A program made the translations under genes and the position numbers. The notes beneath the pieces were generated by a model that had not been told where the DNA came from, searched no databases, and worked only from the letters and a program-made list of their open reading frames with translations. This document shows, one piece after another, positions 1 to 8,620 of a stretch of DNA of 64,000 nucleotides. The stretch is from Williamsia sp. 1138 (GTDB lineage Bacteria; Actinomycetota; Actinomycetes; Mycobacteriales; Mycobacteriaceae). Location: NCBI RefSeq assembly GCF_002095435.2, contig NZ_MJEJ02000039.1, positions 1 through 64,000 on the forward strand, written 5' to 3'. Within the stretch, counting starts at the first letter, position 1. Every line of letters begins with the position of its first letter.

Positions 1-46
1 CCTCAGTGTGACTCTTGTGTTGCCGCTCTGGCGGTGGTTGGGTCCT

Positions 47-235
47 GATCACCTGGTGTTTGGCTCTTGATGGGCCTACCGGCATCACCATCAAAGGGTG
101 AGGTCTGGTCTCCAAAAGTTGTGCCAACACCAGGTGTGATGGACCGACCGATGTGGCTTGATAGGAGCGTGGCACCGCCCCCAACTGAGGATTGCCCACC
201 GGCCGGCCCAACCGTCCCTGTCCCTGTTTCTGAAT
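47..235 (+). ncRNA. Candidate IS110 bridge RNA region
   Basis: The left non-coding end can fold into nested stems. An outer stem pairs 50-64 with 123-136 (14 pairs, one bulged T). An inner 7-bp stem pairs 67-73 (TTGATGG) with 88-94 (CCATCAA). Inside the outer loop, CCAAAAG (112-118) is complementary to the right target CTTTTGG (1318-1324). Downstream of the stem, ATAGGAGC (161-168) is identical to the element's own right end (1309-1316). These match the expected right-target guide and left-donor guide of a bridge RNA. I did not find convincing left-target or right-donor guides, so exact RNA ends and the guide assignment stay tentative. Confidence 0.5.
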
Positions 236-250
236 CAGGAGGCAACCACC

Positions 251-1306
251 ATGGTTGTTGTTGGAGTCGATGTACACAAGTCCACTCACACATTCGTCGC
301 CGTCGATTCCGTCGGCAAGAAGCTAGGCCACCTCACCTCTGCGGCCACCACCGAAGGGCACCACACAGCGATCAACTGGGCACTCACCGAGTTCGGTGGC
401 GATCTGGTGTGGGGTATCGAGGACTGCCGGCAGATGTCGACCCGCCTCGAGCGCGACCTGCTCGGCGCCGGCCAGACCGCGGTGCGCGTACCCACCAAGT
501 TGATGGCCCAAGCCCGCTCCAGCGCTCGCACCCGCGGCAAGTCAGATCCCATCGACGCCCTGGCCGTGGCGCGAGCGGTACTACGCGAACCGGACCTGCC
601 CGCCGCTGGCGCCGACCCCCAATCCCGCGAGTTACGGCTCCTCGTCGACTACCGGGAAGTCGCTGTCGCCCAACGCACTGCGTCAATCAACCGACTGCTG
701 TGGCGGGTCCATGAGATCAATCCCGCCTACGCTCCCAAACCCCGGTCGCTGAGCATGAACAAGCACCAAAAAATACTCGCCACCCATCTCGCGAACCACA
801 CCAGCCTCCTCGCCGACATCGCCCGCGCGGAACTCGACGACATCATCTCGCTGACAGCCCGGATCAACAAGCTCGCCACCGAGATCGGCAAGCGAGTACG
901 CCAACTGGTGCCGACCTTGCTCGAGTTGCCCGGCTGTGCCGAACTGACCGCCGGCAAAATCGTCGGCGAAACCGCCGGCATCTCCCGCTTCCGCTCCGCC
1001 GACGCCTACGCCAGCTACGCCGGCACAGCACCCATCCCCGTCTGGTCCGGCAACAGCGCCGGCCGCGTGCGACTACCCCGACACGGCAACCGACAGCTCA
1101 ATACCGCACTGCACCGCATCGCCCTGACCCAAATCCGCCTCGAAGACTCCGACGGCTACACCTACTACCGCAACCGCCTCGCCGCCAACGACACCAAAAC
1201 TTCAGCCCTACGGTGCCTGCGACGACGACTCATCCGCACCGTCTACCAACGACTCACCACCGACGCCCACACGCACCCCGCACCGACCGAACAAGCCGCC
1301 GCTTGA
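251..1306 (+). CDS. IS110-family transposase (bridge-RNA-guided recombinase)
   Basis: A 351-residue transposase. The N-terminal RuvC-like domain begins VVGVDVHKSTH (first catalytic Asp), continues with GIEDCR (Glu) and KSDPIDA (two Asp), giving the DEDD set of IS110 enzymes. A central coiled region precedes the C-terminal Tnp_20 domain, with LLELPGCAELTAGKIVGE and the serine-containing block WSGNSAGR...RHGNRQLN that supplies the recombinase serine in this family. The ATG at 251 is preceded by AGGAGG at 237-242 with 8-nt spacing; an in-frame start at 158 is possible but would run through the structured left end. The gene looks intact, so the element may be active. Confidence 0.93.
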   Translation: MVVVGVDVHKSTHTFVAVDSVGKKLGHLTSAATTEGHHTAINWALTEFGGDLVWGIEDCRQMSTRLERDLLGAGQTAVRVPTKLMAQARSSARTRGKSDPIDALAVARAVLREPDLPAAGADPQSRELRLLVDYREVAVAQRTASINRLLWRVHEINPAYAPKPRSLSMNKHQKILATHLANHTSLLADIARAELDDIISLTARINKLATEIGKRVRQLVPTLLELPGCAELTAGKIVGETAGISRFRSADAYASYAGTAPIPVWSGNSAGRVRLPRHGNRQLNTALHRIALTQIRLEDSDGYTYYRNRLAANDTKTSALRCLRRRLIRTVYQRLTTDAHTHPAPTEQAAA

Positions 1307-1317
1307 CATAGGAGCAA

Positions 1318-1360
1318 CTTTTGGCGAACAAAAGCCCAGGTCGGCTCCGCCAGAACCACA
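1318..1360. repeat. Palindromic repeat family I, copy 1 (interrupted by IS110)
   Basis: Right part of an about 50-bp imperfect palindrome; its left 10 bases are at 37-46 on the other side of the IS. The rebuilt copy aligns with the reverse complement of 2310-2359 over nearly its whole length (shared blocks CTTTTGGCGAACAAAA and CCCAGGTCG) and more loosely with the reverse complement of 3477-3525. Together with the inverted copy at 2310-2359 it brackets the gene at 1439-2308. Confidence 0.8.
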
Positions 1361-1438
1361 CATCTTTGGGGGTCGGGGCTGTGGATAACCCGTTGATCGC
1401 AGGCCTGTCGTCTCCGGCGGTCCGGCCAGAATCGCCTT

Positions 1439-2308
1439 ATGGGGGATTTTCCGACGGGTCCGTTGCGGGTAGAGATGTTGTTGGCGATCATGTCGCGATA
1501 TCAGTTGCGCGAGAACTACCGTCTGCTGTTTCGCGGCGTATGGGTTCGAAAGGACCAGACAGTCGACTTCACGATGTCGAGCTACGCGGCCGCCCTGGCG
1601 TACCCGGGTAGCGACGTCAACTTGCCTGGGATCCTCTGCGGGTGGTCAGCTGCTGACCTCTGGGGTAACGCGTACCGTCCGGCCGATGCGCTTCCCGAGG
1701 TGATCGTCCCCATTGATGGACGACGGTTCCGTGGATTGACCGTGAGGCGGGTGCAACTCGAGGCGGACGAGTACACAGTGCTCGGCGACTCACTCGTGAC
1801 GACTCTTCCGCGAACCGCTATCGACCTCGGCCGCTTCAATTCACGAGATGACGCAGTGTCCGCCCTCGACTCGATGATCCGCGCACACCCCTCTCTCGTC
1901 GATGATGTCGAGCGCGTGCTGAAGAGGTGGGAACGGCACTGGGGGATCGGTAAAGCGATCACTGCGCTGAAACTCGCAGATCCGCTGTCGGAATCTCCGT
2001 GGGAGACACGGGTGAGGTTGATCCTCGTAGACGAGGATCTTCATGGATTTGTCCTGCAGCACGAGGTGATGTGCGGTAGGTATCGGCTTGACGCGGCGTG
2101 GCCGCATCTCAAGGTCGCTGTCGAATACGACGGAGAGCACCACCGATCTGCCGATCAGCATGCCCGGGACCTCGAACGCTGGAATCGCTTGCGCGCTGAG
2201 GGCTGGGTCGTGGTCACGGTGACCGCCTCCAACATCCGACGAGGACGCGACGAGTTCGTCGCTCAACTCCGCCGAGAACTGCTACTTCGCGGCTGGCTAC
2301 CCCGATGA
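1439..2308 (+). CDS. DUF559/Vsr-like endonuclease-domain protein (AbiEi-like architecture)
   Basis: A 289-residue protein. The N-terminal two-thirds resemble the winged-helix and adaptor part of AbiEi-type or DUF559 proteins of actinobacteria. The C-terminal part looks like a restriction-endonuclease fold: SPWETRVRL near residue 184, then RYRLDAAWPHLKVAVEYDG near 218-234, an HHR, and GWVVVTVTASNI. The conserved acidic residues (E in WETR, D in RLDAAW, E and D in EYDG) fit a PD-(D/E)XK-like active site. It stands alone between inverted palindromes (family I) and next to an IS110 element. Function is unknown; nuclease activity is inferred from residues only. It has a paralogue-like partner at 9870-10784. 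Confidence 0.8.
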   Translation: MGDFPTGPLRVEMLLAIMSRYQLRENYRLLFRGVWVRKDQTVDFTMSSYAAALAYPGSDVNLPGILCGWSAADLWGNAYRPADALPEVIVPIDGRRFRGLTVRRVQLEADEYTVLGDSLVTTLPRTAIDLGRFNSRDDAVSALDSMIRAHPSLVDDVERVLKRWERHWGIGKAITALKLADPLSESPWETRVRLILVDEDLHGFVLQHEVMCGRYRLDAAWPHLKVAVEYDGEHHRSADQHARDLERWNRLRAEGWVVVTVTASNIRRGRDEFVAQLRRELLLRGWLPR

Positions 2309-2309
2309 T

Positions 2310-2359
2310 GGGTTGGTTTGGCGGCCTCGACCTGGGGTTTTGTTCGCCAAAAGGACCCA
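2310..2359. repeat. Palindromic repeat family I, copy 2 (inverted)
   Basis: An intact copy lying two bases after the stop codon of the 1439-2308 gene, in opposite orientation to copy 1. Read on the minus strand it contains GGGTCCTTTTGGCGAAC and CCCCAGGTCG. It is the reference used to rebuild the IS110 target site. Confidence 0.8.
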
Positions 2360-2382
2360 CTTTCGGGGGCGGGGAGCTTCGT

Positions 2383-2427
2383 TGTCAATAAATGTTGACA
2401 CCAGGTCGCTGTCAGGGTAACTTGACA
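2383..2427 (+). promoter_or_regulatory. Promoter with two tandem TGTCAR-N6-TTGACA operators
   Basis: Two inverted-repeat sites are seen: TGTCAA-TAAATG-TTGACA (2383-2400) and TGTCAG-GGTAAC-TTGACA (2410-2427), with 27 bp between starts. The first TTGACA (2395-2400) also makes a -35 box, 17 bp from TAACTT (2418-2423). That places transcription start at about 2430, right at the GTG at 2431, which suggests a leaderless mRNA. The adjacent HTH protein is the obvious candidate repressor (inference). Confidence 0.6.
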
Positions 2428-2430
2428 ATC

Positions 2431-2646
2431 GTGCAAGACGAACAGAACGACATCACCACAGCAGTTGCAGATCGGGATCCGGCGAAAGGGCTGGCCGCGG
2501 TCAGGGCGCTGCGAACACTGGCGGACCGACTCGAAGATGTGCAGGTCGCAAACGCCCGGCAACAGGGCTGGAGCTGGCAGGCCATCGCCGACGTCCTCCA
2601 GGTGAGTCGACAAGCCGTGCACCAAAAACACTCACGCGGCGAGTAG
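2431..2646 (+). CDS. Small helix-turn-helix protein, partner of the Clp-N protein
   Basis: A 71-residue protein ending in a clear helix-turn-helix, GWSWQAIADVLQVSRQAVHQKH, resembling sigma-70 region 4/MerR-type recognition helices. Residues 15-45 form an amphipathic helix (RALRTLADRLEDVQVANARQQ). The GTG at 2431 is preferred because the promoter places the transcript start there; an ATG at 2392 would lie upstream of the -35 box. It precedes the Clp N-domain gene by 33 bases on the same strand, a pairing I know from other actinobacteria, where both are annotated without function. Likely an autoregulator acting on the tandem operators. Confidence 0.75.
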   Translation: MQDEQNDITTAVADRDPAKGLAAVRALRTLADRLEDVQVANARQQGWSWQAIADVLQVSRQAVHQKHSRGE

Positions 2647-2679
2647 CAATCCGCCGCTCATACACGGAAGCGGGACAAC

Positions 2680-3465
2680 ATGTTTCACCAGTTCACTCGC
2701 GAAAACAGGATGACCCTGGTTTTCGCTTATCAGGAGGCAGCCGACCTCGGGCACACCACTCTCGGCAATGATCACCTCATCCTTGGCATGCTCTGCAACG
2801 CCAGGACGTCGGTGTTCAACACACTCGGTGAGCAGGGGCTGACCCTCGCTCAGGCCCGTGAGGTGGTGCGTGAGTACCACGACTCCCACGAGGTCGACCC
2901 GGACAAAGAGCAGGTTGCCGAAGACAAGGACGCGCTCGCGGCCATCGGCATCGACCTCGACAAGGTTCGGGAGGCGGTGAAAACCGCATTCGGCGATGAC
3001 ATCACGGACAACTGGGGCAAACGCCGCGGTGGTCGGGGAGGACTCGGACGAGGTGGCCCAGGTGGCCGGGGCGGACCGGAAGGTCGCGGCGAACGTGGTC
3101 ACCGGCACGGGGGCCCGCGTGGTCGCCGGGGCGAGGGACCATGGGAGCGTCCGTCCGGAGACGGACCGTGGGAACGGCCCGAGGGCGACGACGGTGCTCC
3201 GTGGGAGCGCGGCGGCCCCTGGGAAGGCGGCCGTGGCCGCCGTGGACCGCGGGGCGGCGTACGCCGGCCACGGTTCTCCAAGGACGCGAAGACCGCGATC
3301 TCTCATGCAGCGCTCATCGCCCGCGATGCCGATCGCGAACTGATCGCAGAGGACGTCCTTCTCGGAATCCTCACGACCGGCGATGCCGCCTCCAAGGCGC
3401 TCATCGAATCGGTGACAACGGCCGAGGCAATCCGCGAAGCCGTTCAGCGGGCCGACGCCCAGTAG
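2680..3465 (+). CDS. Clp N-terminal-domain protein with Arg/Gly-rich linker
   Basis: A 261-residue protein with no AAA+ ATPase domain. Residues about 1-95 form one Clp N-domain (MFHQFTRENRMTLVFAYQEA, LGNDHLILGML). Residues about 200-261 form a second, truncated repeat (FSKDAKTAISHAALIARDAD, EDVLLGILTTGDAASKAL). Between them lies a low-complexity stretch of about 90 residues rich in RGG/GRGG and GPWERP repeats. Clp N-domains bind substrates or adaptors of ClpC-type unfoldases, so an adaptor or competitor role is plausible. The RGG linker is unusual and could bind nucleic acid or drive condensation. Part of a two-gene unit with the HTH gene upstream. Confidence 0.8.
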   Translation: MFHQFTRENRMTLVFAYQEAADLGHTTLGNDHLILGMLCNARTSVFNTLGEQGLTLAQAREVVREYHDSHEVDPDKEQVAEDKDALAAIGIDLDKVREAVKTAFGDDITDNWGKRRGGRGGLGRGGPGGRGGPEGRGERGHRHGGPRGRRGEGPWERPSGDGPWERPEGDDGAPWERGGPWEGGRGRRGPRGGVRRPRFSKDAKTAISHAALIARDADRELIAEDVLLGILTTGDAASKALIESVTTAEAIREAVQRADAQ

Positions 3466-3476
3466 CCTCCGAAAAT

Positions 3477-3525
3477 GGTGGGTTTTGGTGAGGGTGACCT
3501 GCGGGTTTGCGCGCCAGAACCCACC
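3477..3525. repeat. Palindromic repeat family I, copy 3
   Basis: GGTGGGTTTTGG (3477-3488) pairs with CCAGAACCCACC (3514-3525), 12 pairs with one G-T. It sits between the convergent Clp-N and menA genes, where it can also serve as a two-way terminator. It aligns loosely with copies 1 and 2 through the CAGGTC core and flanking GGCG/CAAA blocks. Confidence 0.6.
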
Positions 3526-3534
3526 AAGATCGGG

Positions 3535-4404
3535 CTAGGCCAGCAGGAGACCGATCGCGGTGCCGATGGACCAGAGAAGCATCGCGAGACCCGTCAGGGC
3601 AAGGGCTGGAATGAGTGCCGGTCCGCCGGCGCCACCCCGCACCGGTGCGTTGGCCTTGAACGCCAGCGGAGCCGCCACGAGCCCGAGCAGCGCCCACGGC
3701 GTCGCGGCGATCAACACCAATGACACGACCGACGGAACGATGACGAGGACCGCATGCAGAGTCCGGGTGTGCTTGTCGCCCAGTCGAACTGCCAGGGTGA
3801 TCTTGCCCGACTCTGTGTCGGTGGGGATGTCGCGCAGATTGTTGGCGACGAGAACCGCGCTGGAGTACGAGCCCACGGCGACCGCGGACAACAGTCCGAC
3901 CCAGTCGATGGTCTCGGCCTGGACGAACTGCGTACCGCACACCGCGACCAACCCGAAGAACACGAACACCGCGATCTCACCGAAGCCGCTGTACCCGTAC
4001 GGGTTACGGCCCCCGGTGTAAAACCAGGCCGCGGCGATGCATCCGAGCCCGACCAGGACCAGCCACCAGGCACTCGTCACCGCGAGAGCCAGGCCGGCGA
4101 TCCCGGCCACGGCGAAGGCGGCAATCGCCGCGGTCTTCACCGACCGCGGGGTCGCGACCTTCGACCCCACCAGCCGCATCGGCCCGACGCGGTCGTCGTC
4201 GGTACCGCGGATGCCGTCCGAGTAGTCGTTGGCGAAGTTCACGCCGATGATCAGCGCCACCGACACCACCAGTGCCAACACCGCCTTCCACCAGACGATG
4301 TCACCGAGCCAGCCGGCGGCGCCGGTGCCTGCGATGACGGGTGCGATCGCGTTGGGATAGGTACGAGGACGCGACCCTTCGAACCACTGCGCTGCTGAAG
4401 CCAT
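3535..4404 (-). CDS. menA: 1,4-dihydroxy-2-naphthoate polyprenyltransferase
   Basis: A 289-residue polytopic membrane protein of the UbiA superfamily that attaches the polyprenyl chain to 1,4-dihydroxy-2-naphthoate in menaquinone synthesis. The first Asp-rich motif [14 protein letters not shown] (residues about 65-78) and second motif [10 protein letters not shown] are intact, along with the opening [19 protein letters not shown] typical of MenA. About eight membrane segments are visible. The ATG at 4404 is chosen because the conserved N terminus begins there; an upstream in-frame start at 4509 would overlap the divergent regulator's promoter. menE and menB lie further along the window on the same strand. 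Confidence 0.95.
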   Translation of the reverse strand: MASAAQWFEGSRPRTYPNAIAPVIAGTGAAGWLGDIVWWKAVLALVVSVALIIGVNFANDYSDGIRGTDDDRVGPMRLVGSKVATPRSVKTAAIAAFAVAGIAGLALAVTSAWWLVLVGLGCIAAAWFYTGGRNPYGYSGFGEIAVFVFFGLVAVCGTQFVQAETIDWVGLLSAVAVGSYSSAVLVANNLRDIPTDTESGKITLAVRLGDKHTRTLHAVLVIVPSVVSLVLIAATPWALLGLVAAPLAFKANAPVRGGAGGPALIPALALTGLAMLLWSIGTAIGLLLA

Positions 4405-4510
4405 GTGAGTATCCTTCCGCACGCGCATCCGGTGGCTGATCGCCGCACCCGATAGTGTGTAGAGACCATCCCCTGACCTGCAGAAACCACTCACCAGCAG
4501 CGAGGACACC

Positions 4511-7500
4511 GTGCCAGTTCAAGTAGCGCCGATCGTCGGACTACTCGGACCGGTGTCGATTGTGGATCGAAACGGGCAAATGCGACCCGTCCCCGGAATC
4601 CGCGCCCGGCGTCTGCTCGCCCTCCTCGCTCTCACTCCCGGCAGCCAACGCTCGCAGTCGGCGCTGATCGACGGCGTCTGGGGTGACGACCTCCCGCGGT
4701 CCCCGCAGTCGGCGCTACACACTCAGATCTCGCGGCTGCGGCCACTGCTGCCCGACGGCGCGATCGAAGCCGGCCCCTTGGGGTACCGATTGACCCTGCC
4801 CGCGGATGCGATCGATGTGTTCGCGGCACAATCCCTGCTGGCAGAAGGTTCGGGCGAGGCCCTGAGCGCGGCGTCGGTGTTGTGGCGCGGAGAGCCCGGC
4901 GACGATCTCGGCGACGACGACCTCGCTAGGACCGTCCGGCAGACCGCAGCCCGCATCTCAGACGACTTGGACGACCATCGGTCGCGAAAAGCACTGGCCG
5001 ACGGTGATTTCGAGACGGCACGGGCACTGGCCCAGACGCGATGTGCCGCCGACCCCCTGGACGAGGCGGCACACGCCACGCTGATCCGTGCGCTGTCGCA
5101 GCTGGGACGCGGTGGTGAGGCCCTGGCGGTGTTCGCCCGCCTGCGCCGGACGCTGTCGACCGAACTCGGTGCCGACCCCGGTCCCGAGCTGCTCGCACTC
5201 CATCAGGAAGTTCTCGAACAGAAGGGCCAGGGCGCCGCCGCATCGCGTCCGACGGTCAAAGCCGTCGGATTGTCGTCCGAACCGAATGCCCTCCTCGGCC
5301 GCGACCTCGATGTCCAGAACATCTGTGATCTGCTCAAGAAGTCCCGGGTGGTCACCGTGCAAGGACCCGGCGGCGCCGGAAAGACCCGCATAGCCAACCG
5401 AATCGGTCATCTGGTCGCCGAGGAGGCCGCGGCGGTCTATTTCGTCGAACTCGCGTCGGTGCGGGGGGACGACGATGTGTTGGCGGCGGTCGCGGCGACG
5501 CTCGGCGTCGGTGAGTCGGACGTCTCCGCGGGCGGTCGACCGAAGGCGGTCTATTCCGACCTGCGCACCCGTCTGGCTGATGCGCTGACCACCGACACCC
5601 TCGTGATCCTGGACAACTGCGAGCACGTCATCGACGCCGCCGCAGCAATCACGGCCGACCTGATCGCTGCCGTCGACACCGTTCGGGTGCTGACGACCAG
5701 TCGCTCGCCGCTGGCTCTCACCGCGGAGGCCGTCTACGAGCTGCCTCCGCTGCCTATCGACGAAACTGGCTCGGCGGCAACAGATCTCTTCGAGGCCAGG
5801 GCGCACGCCATTCGCCCTGGAGTGGTCACCGAAACCGCGCTGGTCGCGAAGCTCTGCCGGTCACTCGACGGCCTGCCCCTGGCCATCGAACTCGCGGCCG
5901 CGCGGGTGCGCACCCTGAGTGTTCAGGAGATCTACGTCGGCCTCAGCGCCCGGTTCTCCCTGTTACGGGGAGGTGGCCGGTCGTCGCCGACGCGGCACCG
6001 CACGTTGCATGCGGTGATCGAGTGGAGCTGGGCGCTGCTGGACGAACCTGCTCGAGTGGCTCTGCAACAGCTGTGCCGCTTTCCTGGCGGGTTCTCCCGT
6101 GAGGCCGCGGCCGCCGTGACGGGCCTGTCGGGCCCAGACCTCGACGACAACCTCGAGGCCCTGGTCAACCAGTCACTGCTCAGCGTGGTCGAAGCGGGAA
6201 CTGTCCGCTATCGCATGCTCGAGACCGTTCGCGAGTTCGGGGAGGAAAAGCTCGTCGCCGCAGGGATGAGCGACGTCATCGATGCGGCGATGACCCGTTG
6301 GGCCACCGACCATGCGCGCAACCTCCTGTCGCCGTTCCTCACCGGCAGGCAGGCGCTCGCGATGTCAGCGCTCGCCGCCGACAGCGACAATTTCGTTTGG
6401 GTCTTGCGGCGATCGCTCGATCCCGATCTGCCGCGTCGTCCGACCGGCTGGGCGCAGGCGGCGGTCACCATCTTCGCCGGGGTGGCGGGATTCTGGGCGG
6501 TGCGGGGATTGCACGCGGAGGTGGCGGCCTGGGGTCCACGCCTGGTGAATGCCCTCCACAACGCTCCGCAAGACTCTGCTGGGATGGATGATTCCGAGCG
6601 TGAGATCTGGCAGATGGCATACGTCTTCGCCGGTTCGCACATGTTGTTCGATCCCCACGATCTTCGGGCGCTGGCACGTGCGCGAGTGCGACTGCGGGAG
6701 CTGTATCGCAGCGACCGCTACCTGGACATGCCCATGGACTTCGTGTCGTCGATTGCGCTGAGCCGCAGTCCGATTTCGGCGATGCGATCGCTCGTTGCCG
6801 GCCGTGGTAGCGACAACGCACTCGTCCGCGCTGTGGCGGTGACACTGAGTTCGAACCTGCGTGAAAACCTGGGGGACCTCGACGGCGCGATGCGGGACGC
6901 ACAGACAACGTACGAGCTGGCCCGAGAGCGTGGTGACGAGTGGTCGATGGCGGTCGCGGAGATCGAGATCGGCGGCATACTCGGACAATCCGCCGACTAC
7001 GTCAGCGCTTCTCGTCACTACCGGGAAGCGGTGCAGACGCTCGCCGGCATCGGTGCCGACCAGGATAGCCGGCAGACGATGGGATACGTCGTCGGAGCGC
7101 TCATCGGCGACGGCCAACTCGAGGAGGCCAGGCGGACGTTCGACGATTTCGCTCGTGGGTGGCGGCCACGCGATCCTGATCCGCGCGAGCAACCAGAGAT
7201 TACCTCTGGAATATTGCTCTGCGCAGCGGAACTGGCGCATGCCGACGGTGACGCCCTCCTCGAGGTGGAGCTGTTCACCCGAGCTGCGAACTATCTGATC
7301 GCCGAACTGTCGTTCCCGAGGCAGGACCCGTCGGGCTGTCTGGCACTCTGTGCGGCGCTCGCAGGATTGGTTCGGGCAGACCACGTCGACGGCGTGGCCC
7401 CGCTCGTCGAGAGACTGCTGGAATACCTCGACTACATGTTCGGAAAGGTACAGGCAGCCGACATTCCGCAGGCCGGCTCGATGTCGTTGTGTCTGGGGGC

Positions 7501-7744
7501 TTTACTGTGTCTGCGCCAACCGGGCTCCGAGGATGGCGCACGGTTGCTCCTGCTGTCTCGCCGTCTCCGGGGCCGCCGTGACTATCCGGCGTTGCGCGAC
7601 CTCGACCGCGATGCCGCGGAGCTGTCCGGACTCTCGGCGCCGGTCTGGCAACGTATCGAAGCAGAGGTCGCGAACCACTCCCGGCGGCAGGCCTCCCGAG
7701 ACCTGGTCGAGATCACCAACAGAACTGTGCGCGAACAGTTTTGA
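4511..7744 (+). CDS. AfsR/SARP-like regulator: winged helix, BTAD, NB-ARC ATPase, TPR-like tail
   Basis: A 1077-residue transcription regulator. Residues about 8-95 form an OmpR-type winged helix ([28 protein letters not shown]), followed by a bacterial transcriptional activator domain to about 240. The NB-ARC/STAND ATPase follows, with Walker A GPGGAGKT near 285 and Walker [10 protein letters not shown] near 365, and the C terminus is helical repeats of TPR type. The GTG at 4511 is used. It is divergent from menA and convergent with the DrrAB-like exporter. Such proteins usually switch on secondary-metabolite or efflux genes on binding a ligand; the target here is unknown, with the neighbouring exporter a reasonable guess. 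Confidence 0.88.
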   Translation: MPVQVAPIVGLLGPVSIVDRNGQMRPVPGIRARRLLALLALTPGSQRSQSALIDGVWGDDLPRSPQSALHTQISRLRPLLPDGAIEAGPLGYRLTLPADAIDVFAAQSLLAEGSGEALSAASVLWRGEPGDDLGDDDLARTVRQTAARISDDLDDHRSRKALADGDFETARALAQTRCAADPLDEAAHATLIRALSQLGRGGEALAVFARLRRTLSTELGADPGPELLALHQEVLEQKGQGAAASRPTVKAVGLSSEPNALLGRDLDVQNICDLLKKSRVVTVQGPGGAGKTRIANRIGHLVAEEAAAVYFVELASVRGDDDVLAAVAATLGVGESDVSAGGRPKAVYSDLRTRLADALTTDTLVILDNCEHVIDAAAAITADLIAAVDTVRVLTTSRSPLALTAEAVYELPPLPIDETGSAATDLFEARAHAIRPGVVTETALVAKLCRSLDGLPLAIELAAARVRTLSVQEIYVGLSARFSLLRGGGRSSPTRHRTLHAVIEWSWALLDEPARVALQQLCRFPGGFSREAAAAVTGLSGPDLDDNLEALVNQSLLSVVEAGTVRYRMLETVREFGEEKLVAAGMSDVIDAAMTRWATDHARNLLSPFLTGRQALAMSALAADSDNFVWVLRRSLDPDLPRRPTGWAQAAVTIFAGVAGFWAVRGLHAEVAAWGPRLVNALHNAPQDSAGMDDSEREIWQMAYVFAGSHMLFDPHDLRALARARVRLRELYRSDRYLDMPMDFVSSIALSRSPISAMRSLVAGRGSDNALVRAVAVTLSSNLRENLGDLDGAMRDAQTTYELARERGDEWSMAVAEIEIGGILGQSADYVSASRHYREAVQTLAGIGADQDSRQTMGYVVGALIGDGQLEEARRTFDDFARGWRPRDPDPREQPEITSGILLCAAELAHADGDALLEVELFTRAANYLIAELSFPRQDPSGCLALCAALAGLVRADHVDGVAPLVERLLEYLDYMFGKVQAADIPQAGSMSLCLGALLCLRQPGSEDGARLLLLSRRLRGRRDYPALRDLDRDAAELSGLSAPVWQRIEAEVANHSRRQASRDLVEITNRTVREQF

Positions 7745-7754
7745 AGTAGACAAT

Positions 7755-7779
7755 CCCCGGCCAGACGATCTGGCCGGGG
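7755..7779. terminator. Bidirectional terminator hairpin
   Basis: A perfect 11-bp stem CCCCGGCCAGA / TCTGGCCGGGG with a 3-base loop, between the convergent regulator and exporter permease genes. There is no long T tract. Confidence 0.75.
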
Positions 7780-7795
7780 AGTGCCTTGTCCGGGT

Positions 7796-8620
7796 TCAGG
7801 CGTTGCGCATGTACGACTTCACGGTCAGTGGCGCAAAGATCGCGATGATGACCGCGGCACCGATCAGCGACCAGAGCACGTGGACACCGACATGCCCGTT
7901 GCTGGTGAGTTCGCGAACGGCGGTCACCAGATGCGAGACCGGGTTGACCTTGACGAAGGCCTGCATCCAGCCGGGCATCGTGCCAGGCGGCACGAAGGCG
8001 TTCGACATGAAGGTCAGCGGGAACAGGATGAGCATCGAAACGCCCTGCACAGCAGAGGCTTTCTTCATCAGCGTGCCCATGAGCGCGAAGATCCAGGACA
8101 CGGCGAAGCTGCACACGATCACGAGCAGCGTCGCGCCGAGGACGCCGAGCGGATCCGGTCGCCAGCCCATGGCGATGCCGACGACGAATGTGATGGTCGT
8201 GGCGATGAGATACCGGACGACGTCGGCGAGCAACGCGCCGGCCAGGGGGCTGATCCGGGCGATCGGTAGCGATCGGAAGCGGTCGAATACGCCCTTGTCC
8301 ATGTCCTCCCGGAGCTGGGTGCCCGTCACGATGCTGGTGACGATGACCGTCTGGACCAGGATGCCGGGAATGATGATCGGCAGGTAGTCATGGATGTTGC
8401 CTGCGATGGCGCCACCGAAGATGTAGGTGAACATCAAGGTGAAGATGATCGGTTGCAGGACAACGTCGAACAGCTGCTCGGGGTTGTGGCGGATCTTGAG
8501 CAGTCCGCGGTAGCCCATGGTGAACGATTGCGTGACCGCATCACGCACGCTGACGGTGCGCACGGGTGGGGTGAAGTCGGTGGGGGCGGTGGTGATGGGT
8601 TTGTCGATGACGGTGGTCAT
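7796..8620 (-). CDS. ABC-2 type exporter permease (DrrB-like)
   Basis: A 274-residue membrane subunit of an ABC-2 exporter. It has a cytoplasmic N terminus of about 45 residues followed by six membrane segments (LQPIIFTLMFTYIFGG, YLPIIIPGILVQTVIVTSIV and others). The conserved loop REDMDKGVFDRFRSLPIARISPL is the coupling region typical of the daunorubicin/doxorubicin DrrB group. It overlaps its ATPase gene by four bases (ATGA), so the pair is co-translated. Substrate unknown; drug or lipid export is usual for the family. Confidence 0.88.
   Translation of the reverse strand: MTTVIDKPITTAPTDFTPPVRTVSVRDAVTQSFTMGYRGLLKIRHNPEQLFDVVLQPIIFTLMFTYIFGGAIAGNIHDYLPIIIPGILVQTVIVTSIVTGTQLREDMDKGVFDRFRSLPIARISPLAGALLADVVRYLIATTITFVVGIAMGWRPDPLGVLGATLLVIVCSFAVSWIFALMGTLMKKASAVQGVSMLILFPLTFMSNAFVPPGTMPGWMQAFVKVNPVSHLVTAVRELTSNGHVGVHVLWSLIGAAVIIAIFAPLTVKSYMRNA

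Larger units (their letters stand above)
47..1317 (+). mobile_element. IS110-family insertion sequence
   Basis: A complete IS110-type element whose boundaries come from target reconstruction. The flank up to position 44 ends in GGGTC, followed by CT (45-46). On the right, CT (1318-1319) is followed by TTTGGCGAAC. Joining the two flanks over one CT gives GGGTC-CT-TTTGGCGAAC, identical to the intact palindrome at 2310-2359 read on the minus strand. A CT core shared by both junctions is what is known for IS621-like IS110 elements. There are no terminal inverted repeats, as expected for this family. The long left non-coding end (47-250) and very short right end are also typical. Boundaries are inferred, not experimentally shown. 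Confidence 0.8.

Noticed and set aside
1243-1491. A short open frame across the right end of the IS element
   Set aside because: Antisense to the transposase end and crosses the palindrome; no start signal.
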